Assembly (NCBI GenBank): GCA_964403795.1
Contig: CAYOHP010000078.1
Location: 9,709 to 29,432 of the forward strand
Length of the DNA: 19,724 nucleotides
Reading direction: 5' to 3'
DNA from: CAYOHP01 sp964403795 [NCBI: uncultured bacterium]
GTDB taxonomy: Bacteria > Muiribacteriota > UBA6191 > CAZXTJ01
Below, piece after piece: positions 7,693 through 14,054 of this stretch. A model generated the notes under the pieces. The model ran no database searches. It had not been told where the DNA came from and saw only the letters and a list, made by a program, of their open reading frames with translations. The number at the start of each line of letters is the position of its first letter. Position 1 is the stretch's first letter. The position numbers and the translations under genes were made by a program.

Positions 7693-8978
7693 GGCCTCCG
7701 GACCCCGGGGCCGATCCCGGGCTGGTCGTCGACGTGGCGGTGCTGGGAGGCGGCATCGCGGCCCTCTGGACCCGGGCCAGCCTGGCGGCGGCCGGCTACC
7801 GGACGGTGCTGCTCTCGGCGGGTCCTCTGGGAGGAGTCCAGACCCTGGCCTCCCAGGGCATCATCCATGGGGGCATGAAATACGCCCTCTCCAGCTCTGC
7901 CCGGGAGGCTGCCCAAGCCATCCGCGCCATGCCCGACCGGTGGCGAAGGGCGCTGGCCGGCAACGACCCGGTCGACCTCTCCGGGGCCACGGTGCTCTCC
8001 AGGACCCACTGGATGTGGGCCGAGGGCGCCATGGGGAAGGCCACGGCCCGAATCGGCTCTTCCCTCGTCAGCAGCGCGGCGCGGGAGATCCCGCGGGAGG
8101 AGTGGCCCGAACCCTTCCGCTCTGCACCTCCCTCGATCTCGGCGGGCCTCTTCGCGTTGGACGAGCTGGTGGTCGACGTCCCCGGGGTGGTCGAGCGCCT
8201 GGCGGAGGCGCCTGCCGGTGCGGTCGTCGGGGTTCCGTCGCATCCCGCCGAGGTCGACACCGGGGAGGCCGGGGGCGCCGGGCCGGTCACCCTCGGATAC
8301 CGGATGGAGGACGGGACGATCCTCCGGATCCGGGCCCGGATGGTGGTGCTGGCGGCGGGCGCCGGGAACGGGGAGCTCGCCCGGGCCTTCGGACTCTCAG
8401 GCCAGATCCGCCAGCAGCTCCGTCCCCTCCACATGGTCATGGCCCGGGGCCACCTCCCTCCCGTCTATGTGCATCGCACCGTGGCCCTCTCGGACAAGCC
8501 GGCCCTGACCATCACCACCCATCCCCTCGCGGACGGGAATCGGGTCTGGTACCTCGGTGGCAACCTGGCCGAGGAAGGCGTGGGGGTGGCCCCCGACCAG
8601 CAGCGCCGGAGGGCCCGCAACGAGCTCGCTTCCCTGTTCCCCTGGTTCGACCTCTCGGGGGTCGAGTTCGCCACCTTCGCGGTCGACCGGGCGGAGGCGG
8701 CCCGTCCCGACGGGTCGCGGCCGAGCGGACTGGTGGTGGACCGGTTCGGTGCCGTCCTGGTCGCCTGGCCCACCAAACTGGCCCTGGCTCCGGCCCTGGC
8801 CGACGCGGTGACCGGGGCGGTGGCGGCGGTCGCGGGTGAGGCCTCCCGGCAGCCGGGGGCCGGAACCGGGTCCGTGGCCGCCGGCGCCGCGACGTCGACC
8901 GCCTCCCTCGCAGGGATTCCGCCCCCGCCCCGGGCCCAGCCGCCCTGGCGGCGCCCGGACCTGGAATGGAGTCGCTGA
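7689..8978 (+). CDS. FAD-dependent oxidoreductase, DAO superfamily
   Basis: The protein has 429 residues. An N-terminal dinucleotide-binding motif (VAVLGGGIAALWTRASLAAAGYRTVLL, about 16-42; quoted in part as GGGIAALWTRASL) is followed by the QTLASQGIIHGGMKY segment. This resembles the FAD-contacting Ser...HGG region of glycerol-3-phosphate/2-hydroxyacid dehydrogenases. A second FAD-type motif VVLAAGAGNGELARAFG lies mid-protein and VDRFGAVLVAWPTKLALAPAL near the end. The final 45 residues are an Ala/Pro-rich low-complexity tail. The substrate cannot be read from sequence. Start is GTG at 7689, overlapping the ugd stop as GTGA; upstream ORF extension lies within ugd and is spurious. It is followed by an aldo/keto reductase overlapping by 1 nt. 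Placement between nucleotide-sugar genes suggests a sugar or polyol substrate (inference). Confidence 0.85.
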   Translation: MRPPDPGADPGLVVDVAVLGGGIAALWTRASLAAAGYRTVLLSAGPLGGVQTLASQGIIHGGMKYALSSSAREAAQAIRAMPDRWRRALAGNDPVDLSGATVLSRTHWMWAEGAMGKATARIGSSLVSSAAREIPREEWPEPFRSAPPSISAGLFALDELVVDVPGVVERLAEAPAGAVVGVPSHPAEVDTGEAGGAGPVTLGYRMEDGTILRIRARMVVLAAGAGNGELARAFGLSGQIRQQLRPLHMVMARGHLPPVYVHRTVALSDKPALTITTHPLADGNRVWYLGGNLAEEGVGVAPDQQRRRARNELASLFPWFDLSGVEFATFAVDRAEAARPDGSRPSGLVVDRFGAVLVAWPTKLALAPALADAVTGAVAAVAGEASRQPGAGTGSVAAGAATSTASLAGIPPPPRAQPPWRRPDLEWSR

Positions 8979-9769
8979 TGCTGCCGCGGCGCACCCTGGG
9001 GAGGACGGGCATCCCGGTCTCCGTCCTCGGCCTGGGCACGGTGAAGTTCGGCCGGAACACGGCGGTGAAGTACCCCCGGGCCTTCGACCTCCCCTCCGAT
9101 GCCGAGATCGACCGCCTGCTCGACCGGGCCCAGGACCTGGGCGTGAACCTCCTGGACACCGCCCCGGCCTACGGGACCAGCGAGGAACGGCTGGGTCGGG
9201 CGCTCGCCCGGTTCCGGCGCCAGGACTGGGTGATCGTGACCAAGGCGGGCGAGGAGTTCGAGGACGGGGCGTCCCGGTTCGACTTCTCGGCCCCGGCCCT
9301 CCGGGCCAGTCTCGAACGCAGCTGTCGTCGTCTCGGGGTGCCGGAACTCGACGTGGTCCTGCTCCACTCCGACGGTCGGGACGAGGCGATCCTCTCCGAT
9401 CCATGCGTCGTCGAGGAGCTGGACTCCTCGGTCCGACGCGGTATCGTCCGGGCCTGGGGAATCTCGTCCAAGACCGTCCCGGGAGGACTCCTGGGAGTCC
9501 GGACCTGTCCCGTGGTCATGGTCACGTACAACCCGGACCAGACGGAGGAGCGACCGGTGCTGGATGCGGCCCGCGAGGGATCGGTCGGGGTGCTGGTGAA
9601 GAAGGGCCTGTCGAGCGGCCACCTGGGGCGCTCCGGGCCGATCGACCTGGCCGGACGCTTCCGATTCCTGCTGTCGCCCCCGGCGGTCTCCTCGGTCGTG
9701 GTCGGAACCCTTTCCCTCGAACACCTCGAGGCCAACATCCGGGCGGCAGGCGAGGCCTGCGGGAAGTGA
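8978..9769 (+). CDS. Aldo/keto reductase
   Basis: The protein has 263 residues, short for the family but with a complete tetrad: Asp60 and Tyr65 (NLLDTAPAYGTSEERLG), Lys89 (VIVTKAG) and His130 (DVVLLHSDG). The N-terminus RRTLGRTGIPVSVLGLGTVKFG is the classic first strand. It should be a soluble NAD(P)H-dependent oxidoreductase of a carbonyl substrate. The ATG at 8978 shares its A with the TGA of the FAD oxidoreductase (TGATG) and has GGAG 6 nt upstream; an alternative ATG at 8966 would add four residues and is less well placed. The tight overlap with the FAD enzyme implies equimolar expression and possibly a sequential oxidation/reduction on one substrate; that is inference. Confidence 0.9.
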   Translation: MLPRRTLGRTGIPVSVLGLGTVKFGRNTAVKYPRAFDLPSDAEIDRLLDRAQDLGVNLLDTAPAYGTSEERLGRALARFRRQDWVIVTKAGEEFEDGASRFDFSAPALRASLERSCRRLGVPELDVVLLHSDGRDEAILSDPCVVEELDSSVRRGIVRAWGISSKTVPGGLLGVRTCPVVMVTYNPDQTEERPVLDAAREGSVGVLVKKGLSSGHLGRSGPIDLAGRFRFLLSPPAVSSVVVGTLSLEHLEANIRAAGEACGK

Positions 9770-9773
9770 CACC

Positions 9774-10754
9774 TTGAAGGCCGCGCTCCGTCATGCCGTG
9801 GACCGCCTCGAAGGCTGCCGGATCCTGGTGGTGGGCGATGCCATGCTCGACCGCTATCTGTTCGGGAACGTGGAGCGCATCAGCCCCGAGGCCCCGGTAC
9901 CGGTGGTCGAGGTCAAGCGCGAGCAGGCGGTGCTGGGCGGGGCGGCCAACGTGGCGGCCAACATGGCGAGCCTGGGAGCCAAGGTCACGCTGGTGGCGGC
10001 GGTCGGCAAGGACGCCGCGGCCCGGGACCTGACCCGACGGCTCGAACAGGCAGGGATCGACGCCGGTGCCCTGGTGACCGATTCGGCCCGGCCCACGACC
10101 GTCAAGACCCGGGTCATCGGCGGCAGCCAGCAGATCGTCCGGGTCGACCGCGAGGTGAGGGGACCGCTGCCGGCGAGGGTGGCATCCCGGCTCGCCCGGA
10201 GGCTGCCGGCACTGGCGGCCGAGGCCGATGCCATCCTGGTCTCGGACTACGGCAAGGGCGTGATCCAGCCGCCCCTCCTCGATACGGTCCGGGAGATCCG
10301 CACCGGCTCCGGGATCCCCGTGGTGGTCGATCCCAAGGACATCCACTTCTCGAATTACCGGCGCTTCTCGCTCATCACCCCCAACCTGAACGAGACCTCG
10401 ATGGCGGTCGGCTTCAAGGTCCGCAGCGACGAGGACGTGGTGCGGGCCGGGACCCGGCTGCTCGCCGAACTCGAACTCGAGAACCTCCTGATCACCCGGG
10501 GGGCCCAGGGGATGTCGCTGTTCTCGCCGGGCTCGGTGGTCCACATCCCCACCATGGCCCGGGAGGTCTTCGACGTCTCGGGAGCCGGGGACACCGTGGC
10601 CGCCCTGATGACGATGTCCCTGGCGGCCGGGATCGACCGGGAACGGGCCGCCCATCTCGCCAATGCCGCGGCCGCGGTGGTGGTGGCCAGGGTGGGCACC
10701 GCGGTGGTGGATCGGGAGAGCCTGCTCCAGAGCCTGGAGTGGATCGAGAAGTAG
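9774..10754 (+). CDS. rfaE1: D-glycero-beta-D-manno-heptose-7-phosphate kinase (PfkB family)
   Basis: This enzyme phosphorylates heptose-7-phosphate at C1 in ADP-heptose synthesis. It has 326 residues and corresponds to the kinase half of bifunctional HldE. Motifs are ILVVGDAMLDRY, SPEAPVPVVEV, the PfkB signature GGAANVAANMASLGAKV (55-71), DYGKGV, VVDPKD, TPNLNE, and the ATP/anion-hole signature DVSGAGDTVAAL with catalytic Asp273. It lacks the nucleotidyltransferase half, which is encoded separately at 11053. The start is TTG at 9774, 4 bp after the aldo/keto reductase stop, with a weak GGGAAG element; no better in-frame start exists upstream. A 56-bp gap follows before the Trm112-like gene. 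Other PfkB sugar kinases are possible but the SPEAPVPVVEV segment and the rfaE2 partner favour heptose. Confidence 0.93.
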   Translation: MKAALRHAVDRLEGCRILVVGDAMLDRYLFGNVERISPEAPVPVVEVKREQAVLGGAANVAANMASLGAKVTLVAAVGKDAAARDLTRRLEQAGIDAGALVTDSARPTTVKTRVIGGSQQIVRVDREVRGPLPARVASRLARRLPALAAEADAILVSDYGKGVIQPPLLDTVREIRTGSGIPVVVDPKDIHFSNYRRFSLITPNLNETSMAVGFKVRSDEDVVRAGTRLLAELELENLLITRGAQGMSLFSPGSVVHIPTMAREVFDVSGAGDTVAALMTMSLAAGIDRERAAHLANAAAAVVVARVGTAVVDRESLLQSLEWIEK

Positions 10755-10810
10755 GATCCGGCCGCCGGCCGGGCGAGCCCCGGCTCCCGGGACTCGAGGA
10801 GGAGACACGG

Positions 10811-11056
10811 ATGGCGAAGAAGAGCACCGAGAACGACGTGGACCCCGAGCTGCTCGAGATCCTGGTCTGCCCGGAGACCAAGGCCAAGCTGGTGCGGGTC
10901 GGCGCGACCCTGGTCTCGACCGATTCCGCCACCCGCCGGTGCTACCGGATCGAGGAAGGGATTCCCCGCATGCTGATCGAGGAGTCCGAGCAGCTCGACG
11001 CCGAGACCTGGCGCCAGCGGATGCGGGAAGCCGGGCGGGCGGACCTGGCGGGATGA
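10811..11056 (+). CDS. Trm112-like small protein lacking part of the zinc site
   Basis: The protein has 81 residues. It has the Trm112/YcaR pattern LLEILVCPETKAKL followed by YRIEEGIPRMLIEES. Family members with a full zinc site carry CPxC here; this protein has CPET (Cys20 only) and an off-register Cys44, so a four-Cys zinc site cannot form. Loss of the second Cys also occurs in some proteobacterial relatives, so the protein is not necessarily inactive. Eukaryotic Trm112 activates methyltransferases; the bacterial role is not established. The ATG at 10811 follows GAGGAGGAG at good spacing; a longer frame from 10739 overlaps rfaE1 and is rejected. Its TGA overlaps the rfaE2 ATG (ATGA), which ties it to the ADP-heptose genes. 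Confidence 0.85.
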   Translation: MAKKSTENDVDPELLEILVCPETKAKLVRVGATLVSTDSATRRCYRIEEGIPRMLIEESEQLDAETWRQRMREAGRADLAG

Positions 11057-11580
11057 GCAGGGAGGAAGCGCCAGGGACCTGGACCCCGACCCGGGCCAAG
11101 ATCCTCTCCCGATCCGATTTCGCGGCCCGGATCCGGGCCGAGGCCGAGCGCGGGACCCGCCTGGTCTTCACCAACGGGTGCTTCGACCTGGTCCACGCCG
11201 GGCACGTCCGCTACCTCGACGAGGCGCGCCGGCTCGGCGACATGCTGGCGGTGGCCGTCAACTCGGATGCCAGCGTGCGGCAACTCAAGGGGCCGGCCCG
11301 GCCCATCCTGGCCCTCGCCGATCGCATGGAGCTGATCGCGGCCCTGGGATGCGTCGACCTGGTCACCAGCTTCGAGGAGGCATCGGTGCTGTCGCTGATC
11401 GAGGAGTGCCGGCCGCCGATCCTGGTCAAGGGCGGCGACCGGGCCGGCGACATCGTCGGGGAGCCCTTCGTGCGCGGCTACGGCGGCGAGGTCCGGGCCC
11501 TCACCCTGGTCCCGGGGATCTCGACGACCGAGATCGTGCGGCGGATCCGGGCGCTCCCGGCCGACGACAGCGGCGGGTAG
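11053..11580 (+). CDS. rfaE2: D-glycero-beta-D-manno-heptose 1-phosphate adenylyltransferase
   Basis: This cytidylyltransferase-like enzyme transfers AMP to heptose-1-phosphate to make ADP-heptose. The 175 residues correspond to the C-terminal half of HldE with an additional 20-residue N-terminus. Motifs are VFTNGCFDLVHAGHVRYLDEAR with the HxGH nucleotide site (His48, His51), AVNSDASVRQLKGPARPI, the DR.ELIAALGCVD segment, ILVKGGD and the C-terminal ISTTEIVRRIR. The ATG at 11053 overlaps the Trm112-like stop as ATGA, so translation is coupled. It is the last gene of the plus-strand run and converges on the gene at 11600. The intervening phosphatase (gmhB) and isomerase (gmhA) of the pathway are not in this window. 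Confidence 0.95.
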   Translation: MSREEAPGTWTPTRAKILSRSDFAARIRAEAERGTRLVFTNGCFDLVHAGHVRYLDEARRLGDMLAVAVNSDASVRQLKGPARPILALADRMELIAALGCVDLVTSFEEASVLSLIEECRPPILVKGGDRAGDIVGEPFVRGYGGEVRALTLVPGISTTEIVRRIRALPADDSGG

Positions 11581-11599
11581 GCCCCGGCCCCTCAGGCCC

Positions 11600-11989
11600 T
11601 CAGGCCTGTCCGGCGTCGTCGTCCCCCGGGCGATGGACGTCGACCTCGACCGAGTAGTCCGACGGCGCCCCGATGATCCGGGTGAAGACCGCCTCGACCA
11701 TGGTGGCGGCCCGGCGAGGGTCCTTCCCCAGCGGGATCTTGTAGGCCTCCTCGCTCACCTGGGCCCCCGAGAACTCCGAGAAGCTGTGGAGACGTTCCTT
11801 CTCGGTGGGGTCGAGGAGCCCGTGCTCCACGGTGAGGACGAGCTCCTCGTTCTCGGAGCCCGAGCACTGCACGGCTCTCCGGGTCTTGGCTTCCTGGCCC
11901 TTGTAGATCATGGATCGGGTCTCGTTCCCGGAGACCAGCAGGGCTTCGAGGTGGTCCTTGTAGAGCTGGAGGCGTTCGAACTCTCGCAT
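11600..11989 (-). CDS. Conserved-looking hypothetical protein, 129 residues
   Basis: I do not recognise the family. The protein is soluble in appearance, with an N-terminal charged helix (MREFERLQLYKDHLEALL), a central segment (TVEHGLLDPTEKERLHSFSEF), a short basic helix region (RAATMVEAVFTRII) and an acidic tail (DDDAGQA). There is no signal peptide, membrane segment or Cys-pair motif. The ATG at 11989 is chosen because codon bias is strong from this point; the frame extends 12 codons upstream to 12025 with weaker bias. No good Shine-Dalgarno is visible. It converges on rfaE2 with a 19-bp gap containing a short AGGCC/GGCCT hairpin (11594-11607). Confidence 0.7.
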   Translation of the reverse strand: MREFERLQLYKDHLEALLVSGNETRSMIYKGQEAKTRRAVQCSGSENEELVLTVEHGLLDPTEKERLHSFSEFSGAQVSEEAYKIPLGKDPRRAATMVEAVFTRIIGAPSDYSVEVDVHRPGDDDAGQA

Positions 11990-12135
11990 CGGTGGAACCG
12001 TACTCCGTCGCCGACCCGAGAGCAACCTGCCGGAACCGGCGGACGCAGCCGGAGCGCCGAGGGTTCACCCCGAGGATCCAGCGCAGGCGGAGTCCGCCAG
12101 CGAGCGAGGCCCTCGGGCCGAGCTGCAGGCTGAAG
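11990..12135. other. Non-coding stretch upstream of the 129-aa gene, with a 13-bp palindrome
   Basis: This 146-bp stretch lies between the 129-aa gene and the inverted-repeat element, with no ORF of convincing codon bias on either strand. It contains GGCGGAGTCCGCC at 12086-12098, a perfect 13-bp palindrome extended by CGC/GCG after a mismatch (12082-12102). On the minus strand it would be the 5' leader of the 129-aa gene. No promoter is obvious. Confidence 0.4.
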
Positions 12136-12296
12136 AGTGTCCCGTTCCCGAAATCCGCCCACATTCTACGGGCTCACTCGACGCCGGCCGCCGCCGCAGC
12201 TCCTTGAAGTGCGTCCAGCACTCCGGCGTCGCTGCGACGACGGCGGGCGCCGAGTCGCTCCGCATTCAAGCGGGCGGACTTCGGGAACGGGACACT
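12136..12296. mobile_element. 161-bp element with 25-bp terminal inverted repeats (MITE-like or structured RNA)
   Basis: The left end (12136-12160) begins AGTGTCCCGTTCCCGAA and ends TCCGCCC. Its reverse complement recurs at 12272-12296 with a single mismatch (24/25). Inside are further inverted repeats: CGACGCCGG (12179-12187) with CCGGCGTCG (12223-12231), and AGTGC (12208-12212) with GCACT (12218-12222). There is no transposase ORF. Flanks show only a loose match (TGAAG left, AGAAG right; 4/5), so target duplication is unproven. The right repeat provides two of the three bases of the stop codon of the ChaN-like gene. It could equally be a pair of REP-like units or a structured terminator/RNA. 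Confidence 0.6.
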
Positions 12297-14013
12297 AGAA
12301 GAACTCCTCCTTGGAGTGGAAGTGCTTCCGCACGGCCTTCAGCCGGCGCCGGAACTCCGAGTACACCTCCAGGGACCGGCCCGGCGGGAGCGGATCCGAG
12401 AGGAAGGCCAGGAGGTCCTCCTTGGTGACCACCCCCTGCATCAGGCCCCGGTGGAGCTTGTCCCCCATGATGTAGCCGAGCGCCCGGCTCACCCCCTGTC
12501 CGAGGTCCCGGTCCTCCCGGTACACGGCCCGCAGCCTGAGCGGCTTCCCCTGGCTGATCAGGCGGTCGAAGGCCCGCTGGTGCTCGACCACCCGGCGGGC
12601 CACCCGCAGCCGTCCTTCCTGCAGCGGCGTCCGCCGGCGTCCCCGGAGGGCGATGATGGTCAGCTCGTGGTCCAGGAAGTAGTCGGTCTTGCGCTTGGGA
12701 TTGAGGAGCAGGGAGCCGAAGAAGCCCACCGCCTTCTGCAGGGTGCGCAGGTAGAAGGCGTCCCGGTCGTCCCGTCCCTCCAACCGGTAGCCGCTGGCCA
12801 TGTGGTGGAGGTACTCGGCGGCGCCCTCGGCGGCGTGGTTGGCGTCGATCTTGTCGAGGTAGAGGGTGCGGGTCTCCGGGAAGTAGACGCACCCCGAGGC
12901 CGGGAGCACCACCGGGAGCCGGCTGGGGGCCAGCCAGGGCAGGGGGGCGGGGAGGGCTTCCAGCTCGTCGGGTCCCAGCACCTGGAAGTGGTCGGTGGGC
13001 ACCGACCGGATCCCCAGGACCCGGGCCAGCTCGCCGACCACGTGCGCCACCTGGTCGTCGTAGGCGCTGCCTTCGGCCTCGTCGTCGTCGCCGTGGTCGC
13101 GCCGGGATGCCACCGGGGAACGCTCGAGGTGGTCCAGGTAGGACTGGAGCTTGATCCAGGGCGGGGTGTTGAGCACGCACCAGCGCCCCGGACCCAGCTT
13201 CACGGTGTCGACTCCCGGCACCAGGCCGCGCCGGGCCAGGCGGTTCCAGAGCGCCTTGTTGTTCTGGTAGACGAGCATGACGCGCCGCCGGTCCCCGCGG
13301 CGCTCCAGGATCCGCTCGACCTCTGCGGGCATGTGCTGAGGCGCCAGGTGCAGGTCCCCGTACATGCACCAGACCAGCCTCTCGGGGTCCTCGGCCATCA
13401 GGCGGGCCAGGATCTGGGCTGCGAACGCGTCCCTCTTCAGCAGGCGACCCGGTCGCCGGCGGGGGGGCTTGAAGTTGAGTCCGACCACCGGGATCCCATG
13501 GGCCCGGGCGAAGTCGAAGACGATCCGGTAGTTCTCCCAGGGGAAGCCCCAGGTCGCCTCGTAGTCGATCGCCTCCAGGAACTCCCGCTCGTCCAGGGTC
13601 CCCCGCATGAAGGCATCCAGGCGGGGCTGGTCCCGGGCCTCGACCATCTCGATCGCCAGGGCCACCCTGCGGGTCTTCACCACTTCCCGGAGGATCTTGA
13701 CGTGGGTCTTCTGGGCCTGGCGCAGGCTGTGGTAGTCGCCGCAGAAGACCAGGTCGGCCTCCCGGGCCTCCCGTACCAGCTCCCGCTTGGAGGAGATCAC
13801 CGGGGTGCGCCGGAACACGCCTTCGTAGGTCCGGCTGTAGGCCTCGAGTTCCGGGGGGTTGGCCCCGATGTGGTCGCGGATCCGCTCCTTGGTGGCCTTG
13901 AGGATGGCGAGCTGGAGCGAGAGCGCCTCCCGCTCGGCCGCCGAGAGCTTGTGGCCGCGGGGCGCCCGGGCCGGCTCGGCCCCAGCAGGCTGCTTGGACC
14001 GGGCTCGCCTCAC
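12295..14013 (-). CDS. ChaN-like (haem-binding/EreA-type fold) protein with a large unknown C-terminal half
   Basis: The protein has 572 residues. Residues about 86-230 match the ChaN/DUF399 pattern: DLVFCGDYHSLRQAQ (Asp93, His95), ALAIEMVEARDQPRLDAF (Glu122), ARAHGIPVVGLNF, and MYGDLHLAPQHMP (His222, His227). The family binds haem or has related hydrolase-like members. Typical ChaN is a lipoprotein of about half this size; this one has no signal peptide or lipobox, so it is probably cytoplasmic. Residues about 310-572 are unrecognised but include a His-rich segment (IDANHAAEGAAEYLHHMASG). Start is GTG at 14013 with GGGAGG about 9 nt upstream; an ATG at 14030 hits an immediate stop. It is divergent from the kinase gene across 41 bp. 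The stop codon abuts an inverted-repeat element. Confidence 0.8.
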   Translation of the reverse strand: MRRARSKQPAGAEPARAPRGHKLSAAEREALSLQLAILKATKERIRDHIGANPPELEAYSRTYEGVFRRTPVISSKRELVREAREADLVFCGDYHSLRQAQKTHVKILREVVKTRRVALAIEMVEARDQPRLDAFMRGTLDEREFLEAIDYEATWGFPWENYRIVFDFARAHGIPVVGLNFKPPRRRPGRLLKRDAFAAQILARLMAEDPERLVWCMYGDLHLAPQHMPAEVERILERRGDRRRVMLVYQNNKALWNRLARRGLVPGVDTVKLGPGRWCVLNTPPWIKLQSYLDHLERSPVASRRDHGDDDEAEGSAYDDQVAHVVGELARVLGIRSVPTDHFQVLGPDELEALPAPLPWLAPSRLPVVLPASGCVYFPETRTLYLDKIDANHAAEGAAEYLHHMASGYRLEGRDDRDAFYLRTLQKAVGFFGSLLLNPKRKTDYFLDHELTIIALRGRRRTPLQEGRLRVARRVVEHQRAFDRLISQGKPLRLRAVYREDRDLGQGVSRALGYIMGDKLHRGLMQGVVTKEDLLAFLSDPLPPGRSLEVYSEFRRRLKAVRKHFHSKEEFF

Positions 14014-14054
14014 CAGGGGAAGCCTCCCATGCTACTTTGCGCCACAGGACCGGG

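Noticed and set aside
8966-8977. Earlier ATG for the aldo/keto reductase
   Set aside because: The ATG at 8978 overlaps the preceding stop (TGATG) and has a properly spaced GGAG that the earlier ATG lacks.
12065-12265. Minus-strand 66-residue ORF inside the inverted-repeat element
   Set aside because: No codon bias, no ribosome site, and it spans the inverted repeat; there is no evidence that the element encodes protein.
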